A stretch of DNA of 32,963 nucleotides from Candidatus Nitrosotenuis sp. (GTDB lineage: Archaea > Thermoproteota > Nitrososphaeria > Nitrososphaerales > Nitrosopumilaceae). Positions 8,247 to 16,658 of the stretch are shown one piece after another. The stretch spans positions 1-32,963 of the forward strand of contig JAENJF010000011.1 of assembly GCA_016844685.1 (NCBI GenBank), given 5' to 3'. The translations under genes and the position numbers were made by a program. Positions within the stretch are counted from its first letter, which is position 1, and each line of letters begins with the position of its first letter. Below the pieces are notes generated by a model, which saw nothing but the letters and a program-made list of their open reading frames with translations, was not told the DNA's origin and searched no databases.

Positions 8247-9152
8247 TTAGATAGAAAGAGATACAAGTAATGCCTTTTGGGAATGAAGCCTATTTTCTGC
8301 CTCATCCCAGACAACAGATTGTGATCCATCAATGACAGAGGCAGTTACCTCCTGACCTCTTTTTGCTGGAAGGCAGTGCATGAAAATGGCATTTTCGTTA
8401 GCTTTTGCCATAAGTAAAGAATTCACTTGATACTTTGGAAGGAATTTTTTGAGTTGTTTTGGATCGTCGTGAATTGATACGAATGTATCTGTAACTATAA
8501 CATCAGAATTGGACACTGCCTTTTGTGGATCTAGAGTTAGTTCAATGTCGATTAGTTTTTTGCAATTTTGGATTATTTTGTGATCAGGTTCAAATCCCTT
8601 TGGGGTTGCAATAGATAGGGAAATTTCTGCCTTGGCACAGCCATAAATCATCGAATTACATACATTGTTTCCATCGCCAATCCAAGCAAGTTTTAGTCCT
8701 TTGAGTTTTCCTTTCTTTTCTTTGATAGTCATTAGATCTGCTAGAATTTGGCATGGATGGAATGAATTAGACAAACCATTGATTACTGGAACTTTGGAAT
8801 GTTTTGCCAAAGTCTCAACGACAGAATGCTCGTAAACTCGCGCCATGATGACATCTGCATATCTAGAAATTGTTTTTGCAGTATCCTCAATTGTTTCTCC
8901 TCGCGATAGCTGTAATTCCTGTGAGGAAAGATTCAGCGCATGACCTCCAAGTTGGAACATTCCTATTTCAAAGCTTATACGTGTTCGAGTTGACGGTTTT
9001 TGAAATATCATTGCAAGTGTTTTATTTTTTAATAGTGGTTTTGAGATTCCTTTTTTGAGATCTTTTTTTAGTTTTATTGCAAGGTCTAGTATTTGCAATA
9101 GCTCTTTTTTGTCAACCTCATCCAGTGTTAGTACATTTTTAGATTTTATCAT
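8247..9152 (-). CDS. argF: Ornithine carbamoyltransferase
   Basis: 301 aa. Joins carbamoyl phosphate and ornithine to give citrulline in arginine synthesis; cytoplasmic. The carbamoyl-phosphate site STRTR is at residues 54-58, the HPCQ motif (132-135) is typical of transcarbamylases, and the ornithine-side residues lie in TDTFVSIHDD and HCLPAKRG (259-266). The SMG-type loop reads VSIHDD rather than the more usual VSMG, a small deviation. It overlaps the ftsY stop by 4 nt. An amino-acid gene between ftsY and the ribosomal block is an unusual neighbour and may be a local insertion. Confidence 0.93.
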   Translation of the reverse strand: MIKSKNVLTLDEVDKKELLQILDLAIKLKKDLKKGISKPLLKNKTLAMIFQKPSTRTRISFEIGMFQLGGHALNLSSQELQLSRGETIEDTAKTISRYADVIMARVYEHSVVETLAKHSKVPVINGLSNSFHPCQILADLMTIKEKKGKLKGLKLAWIGDGNNVCNSMIYGCAKAEISLSIATPKGFEPDHKIIQNCKKLIDIELTLDPQKAVSNSDVIVTDTFVSIHDDPKQLKKFLPKYQVNSLLMAKANENAIFMHCLPAKRGQEVTASVIDGSQSVVWDEAENRLHSQKALLVSLSI

Positions 9153-10387
9153 TTAAACCAACCAAAACGCCGCCTCTTCTTTGGTTCCTCTTCTTTTTTA
9201 TCTTCTTTTTGTTTTTCTTTAACCTCAGGTTCTTTGGTTTCCGGTTTTGATTCGAGTTTTTCCTGTTTCTTTGGTTGCTGGCCTGGCATTGGGCGACTGT
9301 TAGCTATCCAATTTCTAATATTTTTGGAAAGAGTAAACGCATCATCATCATTTTCAGGGGGCGGAACGTCGTACAAATCAGCGTATGTAGAGATGTCTTG
9401 ATCTTTAATTCCTTCAAACGGGTCTGAGCCTTTTTTTGACATTGGTTCTGGTTTTGGTTCTGGTTTTGGTTCTGGTTTTGGTTCTGGTTTTGGTTCTGCC
9501 TCAAGAAACACTTGCTTGTCAAATGGCTTTAGGTCTGAATATTCCTGACCTACTCCGACATACAAGATTGGTTTTGAGGTGATTTTAACTACAGATAGTG
9601 CTGCCCCTCCACGAGCATCAGCATCGCTTTTTGTCAGTATTGCACCATCAAACTGTACATGCCGATAGAATTCCCTTGCTTGGTTGACAGTATCATTTCC
9701 AGCTAATGAATCGCCTACAAAGATCTTTAGATCTGGTTTTACTACCTTGGTAATTTTTTCGATTTGATCCATGAGGTTTTTGCTTGTCTGCATTCTTCCT
9801 GCAGTATCAATCAAAACGCAATCAATTTTGTGGGATTTAGCATAAAGTACGGCATCTCGTGCCACTGCTGCAGGATCAGAGCCATAATTTTGAGCAATTA
9901 TTCTAATGTTTAATCGGTTTGCGTGTTCCGTTAGCTGCTCTATTGCTCCTGCTCGGAATGTATCTGCAGCTGCAATTACTACTGAGAATTTATTTTCCTT
10001 TAAAAGATACCCGAGTTTTGCAAGAGTCGTTGTTTTTCCAGTTCCATTAATTCCAACAAACAAGATCACACATGGCTCGCCAGAATTTTTCTTTGAGTTG
10101 ATGTTTGATATTATATCAACAGAGCCTACAGCATCAAACAGTCCAGAAATACTTTGAATTAGACTATTTTTGATAAAGGATTCAATTTCTTTTTTATCAA
10201 CAGATGTGCCGATTAACTTTTTTTTAAGGTCAGACTTGATTGTATCAATTACTTCAGTTGCAACATCTGACTCCATTAATTCGATTTCTAACTGGAATAA
10301 AATGTTGTCAATGTCATTTTCTTTTAGTTCCTTTTCACCAAGACTTTTAGCTACGGATGAAAAGGTGCTACGTAATTTATCAAACAT
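9149..10387 (-). CDS. ftsY: Signal recognition particle receptor FtsY with long C-terminal tail
   Basis: 412 aa. Membrane-associated GTPase that receives SRP-ribosome complexes and hands them to SecY. An N-domain helical bundle (about 1-95) is followed by the G domain: P-loop GINGTGKT (112-119), the insertion-box motif DTFRAGAIEQL (142-152), DTAGR (194-198), TKSDADARGG (252-261), and closing helix DLKPFDKQVF (285-294). The usual end of FtsY is there, but about 116 residues follow: a (EPKP)n repeat, an Asp/Pro-rich segment (YADLYDVPPPENDDD), a Lys/Glu-rich stretch and a basic-aromatic end (KKRRRFGWFK). In bacteria the charged A domain is N-terminal; here it is appended at the C terminus. It lies 6 nt from pfdA and overlaps argF by 4 nt. 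Confidence 0.95.
   Translation of the reverse strand: MFDKLRSTFSSVAKSLGEKELKENDIDNILFQLEIELMESDVATEVIDTIKSDLKKKLIGTSVDKKEIESFIKNSLIQSISGLFDAVGSVDIISNINSKKNSGEPCVILFVGINGTGKTTTLAKLGYLLKENKFSVVIAAADTFRAGAIEQLTEHANRLNIRIIAQNYGSDPAAVARDAVLYAKSHKIDCVLIDTAGRMQTSKNLMDQIEKITKVVKPDLKIFVGDSLAGNDTVNQAREFYRHVQFDGAILTKSDADARGGAALSVVKITSKPILYVGVGQEYSDLKPFDKQVFLEAEPKPEPKPEPKPEPKPEPMSKKGSDPFEGIKDQDISTYADLYDVPPPENDDDAFTLSKNIRNWIANSRPMPGQQPKKQEKLESKPETKEPEVKEKQKEDKKEEEPKKRRRFGWFK
9444..9498 (-). repeat. 12-bp tandem repeat in ftsY coding EPKP repeats
   Basis: The plus-strand unit ggttctggtttt is repeated four times (9444-9491) with a partial fifth copy (to 9498). It encodes the Pro-Glu-Pro-Lys spacer between the FtsY GTPase domain and its C-terminal tail. 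The unit is in frame, so the spacer could lengthen or shorten by slippage. Confidence 0.9.
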
Positions 10388-10393
10388 AAAATC

Positions 10394-10816
10394 TCACTGT
10401 TGAGGAGTGTTTGCAGATTGTATTAATCGATTCATTTCTTGTTTTAGTTGCTCTAATCTCATCAAGGCTTGATGTTTTTGCGAAGCAGTCTCGTTTAGTG
10501 CTACTTGGAGTTCCTTTATCCTTGATTCAAGATAGTTAATGGCAGAATCGTGCTCCTTTTCTACTAGGATTCCTGCACCCACATCGAGCAATACCTTTGA
10601 TGTTCCAGAAACGCTGGCCTTGACGTATGTTCCAAGTCCTACAGGAATTAATGATTCAAATTCTTGATTTTGGTTAATTCCCCTGATTGATTCAACTGAA
10701 GATATTGCTTCCCGCAAAAAAGTCATAATTGCCTCTTCTTTTTGATCCAAGCTTGTTGTGTAGGATTCAAGCATTTGCATTTGGTAAAGAAGCTGCTGGG
10801 CTTGTTCTTCGCTCAT
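10394..10816 (-). CDS. pfdA: Prefoldin subunit alpha
   Basis: 140 aa. Part of the hexameric chaperone that passes unfolded proteins to the thermosome. Two long coiled-coil helices flank a beta-hairpin region: helix 1 about residues 1-50 (QAQQLLYQMQMLESYTTSLD), the hairpin block LIPVGLGTYVKASV and KVLLDVGAGILVEK, and helix 2 about 90-137 ending in Gln/Asn-rich residues. The hairpin signature is the family hallmark. The pfdA-ftsY order is common in archaea. A TATA box (10842-10849) is about 29 nt from the ATG, so the message should be nearly leaderless and likely heads the ftsY-argF operon. Confidence 0.92.
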   Translation of the reverse strand: MSEEQAQQLLYQMQMLESYTTSLDQKEEAIMTFLREAISSVESIRGINQNQEFESLIPVGLGTYVKASVSGTSKVLLDVGAGILVEKEHDSAINYLESRIKELQVALNETASQKHQALMRLEQLKQEMNRLIQSANTPQQ

Positions 10817-10841
10817 TTACAAAAAAATCAGTTCAGATGCC

Positions 10842-10849
10842 TATAAATG
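10842..10849 (-). promoter_or_regulatory. TATA box of the pfdA-ftsY-argF operon
   Basis: On the minus strand it reads atttatag, centred about 29 nt upstream of the pfdA ATG at 10816. Confidence 0.5.
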
Positions 10850-10859
10850 CATTTGTTGG

Positions 10860-11294
10860 ATGAAAACCAATACAAATGATTTCAAAGAGAAATTGATTAT
10901 TTGTCAAGTCAAAAACAAAATGGATTCACCCATACAAGGATCATCCAACAGACAGATTAAAGATCAAGTTAATTCTTAATGAAAAAATCAGAGGGAATAG
11001 AATAGTTGGACTTGAAGCACGAATTGAATCAGGAGATGTGCATCAGTTGCACATTCACAAAAATGAGTATGTTCTTGTTTATTCTCTTAAAGGGAAATGT
11101 ATTGTAACGGTTGGAAGAAAAACGAAAACAGTTTTTCCTAATACAATGATTTTCATCCCACCCATAAATGATGTGGGTTTTCCCGCTCGTCATTTCATAA
11201 ATTCTCAAATCCTTGGAAGGGCATAGCGTTTGCAATAGGAACTAAAGCAAGGATCAATAACGTCTGGATGGAAGACAATAAAAAAAGAAGATAA
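10860..11294 (+). pseudogene. Frameshifted small cupin-domain protein gene
   Basis: No single frame spans this region, but three joined frames read as one small cupin. Frame one opens with ATG 10860 (MKTNTNDFKEKLIICQVKNK) and stops after about 39 codons. The main frame is open from 10897 to 11226 but has no ATG, GTG or TTG before 11038. It carries KWIHPYKDHP, RIVGLEARIESGDVHQLHIH, NEYVLVYSLKGKCIVTVG and NTMIFIPP, i.e. the metal-site HxH-type strand and the glycine-rich cupin core. A third frame after about 11219 gives GIAFAIGTKARINNVW, ending at TAA 11294. At least two frameshifts are needed, one near the A-rich run at 10911-10920 and one near 11215-11222. This is either a decayed gene or sequencing error; it would otherwise be a metal-binding beta-barrel of unknown substrate. 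Confidence 0.6.
11279..11287 (-). terminator. Oligo-T tract downstream of superoxide dismutase
   Basis: About 10-17 nt past the sod stop the minus strand has a run of seven T residues. Archaeal termination typically occurs at such U-rich tracts. There is no hairpin. Confidence 0.35.
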
Positions 11295-11295
11295 A

Positions 11296-11916
11296 TTATT
11301 TAGCTTTGGAATAACGTTTTTCTACTTCATCCCAATTTACGACATTCCACCATGCAGTAACATAGTCTACTCTTTTGTTTTGATATTTGAGATAGTATGC
11401 GTGTTCCCAAACATCAAGACCAAGCAATGGAACCAGTCCCTCGGTTCTAGGACTTGTTTGATTTGGCATTGATTTGTATTCAACACCATTTGATTTTAGA
11501 TTGAAGACTAGCCAGCCCCAACCGCTTCCTTGAACACCGGTGGTTTTTGTCGAAAATTGTTCCTTGAAGGAATCAAAACTGCCAAATGTTTTGTTGATTG
11601 CGTCTGCAACTGAGCCGCCTGGTTTGCCTCCACCATTTGGTTTCATGTTGTTCCAAAATAGCTTATGATTGTCATATCCACCACCGTGGAAGTTGATTGC
11701 ACCGCGTATTGTATCTGGTACTTGGTTTATGCTTGCAAGAACATCAAGGAGATCCTTTTGTTGTAGGTCAGAGCTAAGCTTGTCCCACGCATCATTTAGG
11801 CCATTTGTATAAGCTTGGTGATGTTTTGTGTGATGGATTTCCATTGTTTTTGCGTCAATGTGTGGTTCTAATGCATCATATGCATATGGTACTTCAGGAA
11901 GTGTGAATTTTCCCAT
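11296..11916 (-). CDS. sod: Superoxide dismutase (Fe/Mn family)
   Basis: 206 aa. Dismutes superoxide to peroxide and oxygen. The N-terminal helical hairpin has the conserved [14 protein letters not shown] (first metal ligand His); the second His comes from the [17 protein letters not shown] block, and Asp and the last His from [17 protein letters not shown] is the family core strand. Fe or Mn use cannot be decided from sequence alone. A TATA box (11938-11946) lies about 25 nt upstream of the ATG, consistent with a leaderless, single-gene transcript divergent from the subtilase. The absence of a signal peptide indicates a cytoplasmic enzyme. Confidence 0.96.
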   Translation of the reverse strand: MGKFTLPEVPYAYDALEPHIDAKTMEIHHTKHHQAYTNGLNDAWDKLSSDLQQKDLLDVLASINQVPDTIRGAINFHGGGYDNHKLFWNNMKPNGGGKPGGSVADAINKTFGSFDSFKEQFSTKTTGVQGSGWGWLVFNLKSNGVEYKSMPNQTSPRTEGLVPLLGLDVWEHAYYLKYQNKRVDYVTAWWNVVNWDEVEKRYSKAK

Positions 11917-11937
11917 GACGTATTAAACAAATGTTCA

Positions 11938-11981
11938 TAATTTAATGATTTGTCCCATGTTCACCACTATGGAATAATTTA
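11938..11981. promoter_or_regulatory. Divergent promoters of sod and the subtilase gene
   Basis: Two TATA-like boxes lie in the 84-bp gap: taatttaat (11938-11946) serving sod on the minus strand, and ataattta (11974-11981) serving the subtilase on the plus strand. Each is 24-27 nt from the corresponding start codon. Confidence 0.5.
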
Positions 11982-12000
11982 CCACAAGTAAAATCCAAGC

Positions 12001-14070
12001 ATGAGTTTTATTCCGTTAGGAGAAGGACAAATAGTGAAATATCAAAAGATAATTTTTTGCGCATTTGTTGTTTTGATTGGAGTTATTCTAGTTTCCCAAA
12101 AAATACAGCCAGATATCACACTAGAAATTCTTCTTGATAAGAGTAGCAAATATGTCGGTGCAGACTATCCCCATGATTTAGGTTTTAATGGAAATGGGAT
12201 CAAGGTTGCAGTAATTGATACTGGGGTAGACTATAATCATCCTGACCTTTTTGGGTTTGGTCCGTCTGGTAAGGTAGTTGGAGGATATGACTTTATTGAA
12301 AACGATTATTCCCCAATTGACACAAATGGACATGGAACTGAGGTTGCCGGAATAATTGCTGCAAATGGAACTCTAAAAGGAATTGCGCCATCTGCAAAGA
12401 TTCTAGCTTATCGCGTTTCAGATACTGGTGAAGGGGTATCATCAGATCTTATCATAAAGGCAATACAACAGGCAGTTACTGATGGTGCAAACGTGATTAA
12501 CATAAGCCTTGGTGTTAATCGAACAAATGAAAGAATTGATGAGGCAATCAACTATGCAGTAAAAAAGGGAGTCATAGTAGTAACAGCTGCGGGGAACGGC
12601 GGTCCTGATCTAAAGACCATAGGCAGTCCAGGAAAGGATCCCAATACGATTACGGTTGGTGCCACGTATAATAATATCACATCTAGTCTTGTTGCAACAC
12701 TTCAAATCGATGGCGAGCGTGTGCAGGTCTTACCAATGGCTGGGATTAAACCAACAAGCGAGCCAGTTTTGGCCGAAATTATTTTTGGCAAATACGGTAG
12801 AGTTGAGGATCTTGTTGGAATTGATGCAAAGGGCAAAATTTTGTTAATTGAAAGAGGCAGTGATAAAAAAGGCGAGCTTGTTTATTTTTCAGACAAAGAA
12901 AAAAATTCTGCAATTGCAGGTGCCAAAGCCATAATAGTGTATAACAATGAGCCTGGAATATTTCTTGGGGAATTAACCCACAAGCTTACAGGTCCTGATT
13001 ATATCCCGATGATCCCTACAGTGTCCATGTCAAGAGAAGACGGCTTGTGGTTGAGAAACATAATTCAAAACAAGACAATAGGCACGCTCAACATGTTTTA
13101 CCATCCCGACTTTGTTTCATTTTTTAGTTCACGCGGCCCTGTTTCTCCGTTTTATATCAAGCCCAACTTGGTAGCACCGGGGGTTTTTGTGAACGCCACC
13201 TCAATCAAAGGCAGTTATAATCTGACAAGTGGAACTAGTTTTGCAGCTCCCCATGTTTCTGGTACAGCCGCCATTTTACTGCAAAAGAATCCAAAGTTGA
13301 CACCGCATGAGGTTAACTCTATAATTTCAACTACTGCTGATCCAATATCGGATACATATGGAACGCCATTTCCACTTGAAATAAGTGGAGTTGGTAGACT
13401 AAATGTAACAAAGGCATTTAATGCAAATCTTGTCATAATGCCAAACTATGTTATTTTTGATTTGTCGCCATATGCCAAAACACAGACTAGTTTATTGCAG
13501 CTAAAAACAATCAACGGTGAGGCTCCAACGGTAAAAGTAGATTTCAAAATAAACACGGATGCAGTAAATTTTGATTATTCTCTTGACGGTAATCGTCTTT
13601 ACATTATATCCAAGCTTTCAAAGGAAATTACAGGAGAGTATCAAGGAATGATAACAATAGACGGCGGTATCATACAATATCATGTTCCCATATTGGTAAG
13701 AATAGGAACAAGCTCAGTTGGCGTCATAACAGATGATGGGAAATTAGACTTTAGAGTTTACTCTAATGACATTTGGACCTATGCAAAAATCACAGTATAC
13801 AATGACGATTACAATCTTATTGATACTACATCGATAACACCCACAAAAAATGCACCTGTGTTTATTCGTGAATCGGGGCAGTACTGGATTGAGGCAAATA
13901 TTAAAGATGGAAATAATACAATCAATGCGTACAATACTATATTTGTCGAATCGCCTATAAAAGATCAAATTGATTTTAGTACAATTGGAATACCTCAAAG
14001 GCAGCTATTGGTCATAATTGGAATTATTGTTACAATAGCAACAGCTGGAATGATAATTAAGAAGAAATGA
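12001..14070 (+). CDS. Membrane-anchored subtilisin-like serine protease with PA domain
   Basis: 689 aa, peptidase family S8. N-terminal hydrophobic signal/anchor (about residues 17-32). The catalytic triad is complete: Asp73 (VIDTGVDYNHPDL), His111 (TNGHGTEVAG), Ser413 (SGTSFAAPHVSGTAA), with the oxyanion Asn in TAAGNGGPD. A protease-associated (PA) domain is inserted between the His and Ser blocks (about 230-370; GKILLIERGSDKKGELVYFS, then AIIVYNNEPG). After the catalytic domain comes a beta-rich region, then a C-terminal TM helix (LLVIIGIIVTIATAGMII) and a KKK stop-transfer. It is probably an extracellular protease tethered to the membrane. ATG 12001 fits a TATA box at 11974-11981. GTG 12034, preceded by ggagaagga, is an alternative that gives a cleaner signal sequence (MKYQKIIF). 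Confidence 0.92.
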   Translation: MSFIPLGEGQIVKYQKIIFCAFVVLIGVILVSQKIQPDITLEILLDKSSKYVGADYPHDLGFNGNGIKVAVIDTGVDYNHPDLFGFGPSGKVVGGYDFIENDYSPIDTNGHGTEVAGIIAANGTLKGIAPSAKILAYRVSDTGEGVSSDLIIKAIQQAVTDGANVINISLGVNRTNERIDEAINYAVKKGVIVVTAAGNGGPDLKTIGSPGKDPNTITVGATYNNITSSLVATLQIDGERVQVLPMAGIKPTSEPVLAEIIFGKYGRVEDLVGIDAKGKILLIERGSDKKGELVYFSDKEKNSAIAGAKAIIVYNNEPGIFLGELTHKLTGPDYIPMIPTVSMSREDGLWLRNIIQNKTIGTLNMFYHPDFVSFFSSRGPVSPFYIKPNLVAPGVFVNATSIKGSYNLTSGTSFAAPHVSGTAAILLQKNPKLTPHEVNSIISTTADPISDTYGTPFPLEISGVGRLNVTKAFNANLVIMPNYVIFDLSPYAKTQTSLLQLKTINGEAPTVKVDFKINTDAVNFDYSLDGNRLYIISKLSKEITGEYQGMITIDGGIIQYHVPILVRIGTSSVGVITDDGKLDFRVYSNDIWTYAKITVYNDDYNLIDTTSITPTKNAPVFIRESGQYWIEANIKDGNNTINAYNTIFVESPIKDQIDFSTIGIPQRQLLVIIGIIVTIATAGMIIKKK

Positions 14071-15672
14071 TTATGGTTTTGTCCCTGCGTTTACAATTTC
14101 TGTGGCCACATTCTTGAACTTGGCAAAGTTGTCTACAAACATTTGAGCCAGTTTTTTTGAAGAAAGGTCGTATGCGCCCTTGTCTTGCCAGGTAGCTTTT
14201 GGATCCAAGACCTCTGATGGTACCCCGGGGCATTCTGTTGGAACGTCAAGGTTGAATAAATCATCATGTCGATACTTTACAATATCTAGTGATCCTGTAA
14301 GTGCAGCAGTAACCATTGCCCTGCTGTACTTTATGCTTACTCGCTTTCCTACGCCATATTGTCCACCAGACCAGCCTGTGTTGATCAGGTACACTACGGT
14401 GTTGTGCTTTCTGATTTTGTCACCCAAAAGATTTGCATAAACTTCTGCAGGTCTGGGCATGAATGGTGCTCCAAAACACTCTGAAAATGTTGCCTTTGGT
14501 TCTTTGATGCCCCTTTCTGTTCCTGCCAATTTACTTGTATAACCAGACATAAAGTGAAACATTGCTCCTTCTTTTGTGAGTCGTGATACTGGTGGCAACA
14601 CTCCTAATGCATCTGCTGTAAGAAACACTATTACTTTGGGATTTCCTCCAACACTTGGAAATATTGCAGTTGGAATGTATTCCAGTGGATATGCAGCTCT
14701 TGTGTTTTCGGTAAGTGAGCCATCATCAAAGTTTGGCTTGAGGGTTTGTTTGTCAATTACAACATTTTCAAGTACTGCGCCTGACTTTATCGCGCTCCAG
14801 ATTTGTGGTTCCGATTCTTGGTTTAGGTTGATGCATTTTGCATAACAGCCACCCTCAAAATTGAAAACGCCCCTGTCTGACCAGCCATGCTCATCATCGC
14901 CAATCAGCATTCGGTTTGGATCAGCAGAAAGACTTGTCTTGCCTGTCCCGGAAAGACCAAAGAACAATGCAGTGTCACCTTCTTTTCCAATGTTAGCAGA
15001 GCAGTGCATTGGAAAGATTCCCCTCTTTGGGAGTAGGTAATTCATTATTGTAAACATTGACTTTTTCATTTCACCAGCATAGCTTGTGCCGCCAATCAGA
15101 ACAATCTTTTTTGTCAGGTTAATTAGAATGAAAATGTTCGACGTGGTTCCATCTACTTCTGGGATTGCCTCAAAATCATTTGTGCACATCATAGTAAAGT
15201 CGGGCTCGTGATTTTCAAGCTCTGCTGCAGATGGCCTTACAAACAATTGCCTTGCAAAAAGACTTTGCCAGGAATGATCATTGATTACTCGAATTCCAAG
15301 ACGGTTTTCAGTGTCTGCCCCTACAAATCCATCAAATACAAACAGTTCCTTTCCTTCAACAAATTTTTTCATCTTGTTGAGAATTTTATCAAATCTGTCT
15401 AGCGGAAATGGATGATTAATCTTTCCCCAGTCAACAGTATCATGAGTTTCATCGTCATCTACAATATAACGGTCATCAGGAGACCTTCCTGTGAATTTGC
15501 CTGTCTTTACAGCAAGGGAACCAGTAGTTATAAGCATGCCCTCGTTTTTTTGCACTGCTATTTCGACTAATTTCTCAGACGAGAGATTTCGGTGAATTTT
15601 TGATGGTTTTATGCCAAATGCCTCAATCTGAGAAACAAACTTGGTAGTAATGGTAGATTTTGGATCATTCAT
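14071..15672 (-). CDS. pckA: Phosphoenolpyruvate carboxykinase (ATP)
   Basis: 533 aa, the length of ATP-dependent PEPCK. Converts oxaloacetate and ATP to PEP, CO2 and ADP at the start of gluconeogenesis. TGRSPDDRYIV, the kinase-1a P-loop GLSGTGKTSLSADP, the metal site block LIGDDEHGWSDRGVFNFEGG and the substrate-site TRAAYPLEYIP are all present. Its stop codon abuts the subtilase stop (TGA at 14068-14070, complement of TTA at 14071-14073), so the two convergent genes have no spacer. GAGGT lies 9 nt before the ATG, so this message may use a Shine-Dalgarno and a short leader rather than be leaderless. Confidence 0.96.
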   Translation of the reverse strand: MNDPKSTITTKFVSQIEAFGIKPSKIHRNLSSEKLVEIAVQKNEGMLITTGSLAVKTGKFTGRSPDDRYIVDDDETHDTVDWGKINHPFPLDRFDKILNKMKKFVEGKELFVFDGFVGADTENRLGIRVINDHSWQSLFARQLFVRPSAAELENHEPDFTMMCTNDFEAIPEVDGTTSNIFILINLTKKIVLIGGTSYAGEMKKSMFTIMNYLLPKRGIFPMHCSANIGKEGDTALFFGLSGTGKTSLSADPNRMLIGDDEHGWSDRGVFNFEGGCYAKCINLNQESEPQIWSAIKSGAVLENVVIDKQTLKPNFDDGSLTENTRAAYPLEYIPTAIFPSVGGNPKVIVFLTADALGVLPPVSRLTKEGAMFHFMSGYTSKLAGTERGIKEPKATFSECFGAPFMPRPAEVYANLLGDKIRKHNTVVYLINTGWSGGQYGVGKRVSIKYSRAMVTAALTGSLDIVKYRHDDLFNLDVPTECPGVPSEVLDPKATWQDKGAYDLSSKKLAQMFVDNFAKFKNVATEIVNAGTKP

Positions 15673-15782
15673 GGTGATTATACCTCAATTTCAAAGAACA
15701 TAGGCATGAACATCAAATATTCGATCCGAATGCGAATTCATTATTATCTCTTACTTTTTTACGCAATTACTTATTCAAGTAA

Positions 15783-15791
15783 CCTATTTAT
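15783..15791 (+). promoter_or_regulatory. TATA box of the eL32-eL19 operon
   Basis: cctatttatt centred about 27 nt before the GTG/TTG starts at 15812/15815. Confidence 0.5.
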
Positions 15792-15811
15792 TGTAAAATC
15801 TAAGAGCTTGT

Positions 15812-16219
15812 GTGTTGACCATCAATAAGGAAAAACTGGCATTAAGAAAAACAATTGCCGAACACAGACCAGACTTTGTAAGACAGGAAAGTTGGAGATA
15901 TGTAAGAATTGGGCTAGCTTGGAGAAAACCAAAGGGAATAGACAACCATCAAAGAAAACAAAAGTTCAGAAGTCGACCTGGACTAGTCAAGGTGGGATAT
16001 GGTGGTCCAAAAATAGCAAAGGGCTTGCATCCATCCGGATTTACAGATAATTTAGTTCACAATGTTACTGATTTAGAAAAACTAAACTCAAAGACAGACG
16101 GCGTAAGAATTGGCCATGGGGTAGGAACAAAGAAAAGATTACAAATAGTTACAACGGCAATGGAAAAGAAATTCAAAGTTTTCAATGCGAGAGTGAGGAC
16201 TAGTGGTAGTAAATCTTAG
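15812..16219 (+). CDS. rpl32e: Ribosomal protein eL32
   Basis: 135 aa. A large-subunit protein found only in archaea and eukaryotes. The block RPDFVRQESWRYVRIGLAWR, then RKPKGIDNHQRKQKFRSRP and VKVGYGGPKIAKGLHPSGF, is diagnostic. The start is either GTG 15812 or the next codon TTG 15815 (MTINKEK). A TATA box at 15783-15791 is 25-28 nt upstream, indicating a leaderless mRNA. In most archaea this gene lies between uL6 and eL19 in the spc operon; here it starts a two-gene operon of its own with eL19. Confidence 0.94.
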   Translation: MLTINKEKLALRKTIAEHRPDFVRQESWRYVRIGLAWRKPKGIDNHQRKQKFRSRPGLVKVGYGGPKIAKGLHPSGFTDNLVHNVTDLEKLNSKTDGVRIGHGVGTKKRLQIVTTAMEKKFKVFNARVRTSGSKS

Positions 16220-16658
16220 GGCCAAAAAACGCCTCGTATCTCGAGTCGTTGGAGTAGGACTAAGCAGAATTAAATTTGATACTGAGAGTTCAGATGATAT
16301 TGCAGATGCAATTACTCGTGAGAACATTCGAAGTCTCATAACTGCAGGCGCAATTACAATCAAACCAGCCAAGGGAACATCTCGTGGAAGATCAAAATTC
16401 AAGAAATCACAAAAATCCAAAAGAGGAGCTACTACTGGTTCAAAGAAAGGAAGGAAAGGAGCTCGTGTCGGAAAGAAAGAAGTCTATGTAAAGAGAACAC
16501 GTGCGTTACGATATAGACTCAAAGTAGCAAAGGATAGAAAAGAAATTACAAATCCTGAATTCTGGGAACTTTACAGAAAGGTAAGTGGAAATACCGTAAA
16601 AGACTCTGCTCACCTAAGAGGCTTAGTTGAGGAAATAAAGGCTAGACGTAAAGCTTAG
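16203..16658 (+). CDS. rpl19e: Ribosomal protein eL19
   Basis: 151 aa, specific to archaea and eukaryotes. N-terminal LRAKKRLVSRVVGVGLSRIK, then a very basic middle (SRGRSKFKKSQKSKRGATTG, then GSKKGRKGARVGKK) and the conserved helical block RTRALRYRLKVAKDRKEI. It overlaps the end of eL32 by 17 nt, indicating translational coupling. The 3' end overlaps the convergent ogt stop by 4 nt. Confidence 0.95.
   Translation: MVVNLRAKKRLVSRVVGVGLSRIKFDTESSDDIADAITRENIRSLITAGAITIKPAKGTSRGRSKFKKSQKSKRGATTGSKKGRKGARVGKKEVYVKRTRALRYRLKVAKDRKEITNPEFWELYRKVSGNTVKDSAHLRGLVEEIKARRKA

Noticed and set aside
9304-9522. Minus-strand ORF rich in Asn/Gln repeats
   Set aside because: It is an alternative frame of the 12-bp repeat in ftsY.
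15719-15731. ATTCG-atc-CGAAT dyad upstream of pckA
   Set aside because: The arms are only 5 bp and lie in an AT-rich gap, so chance is likely. There is no supporting second copy.
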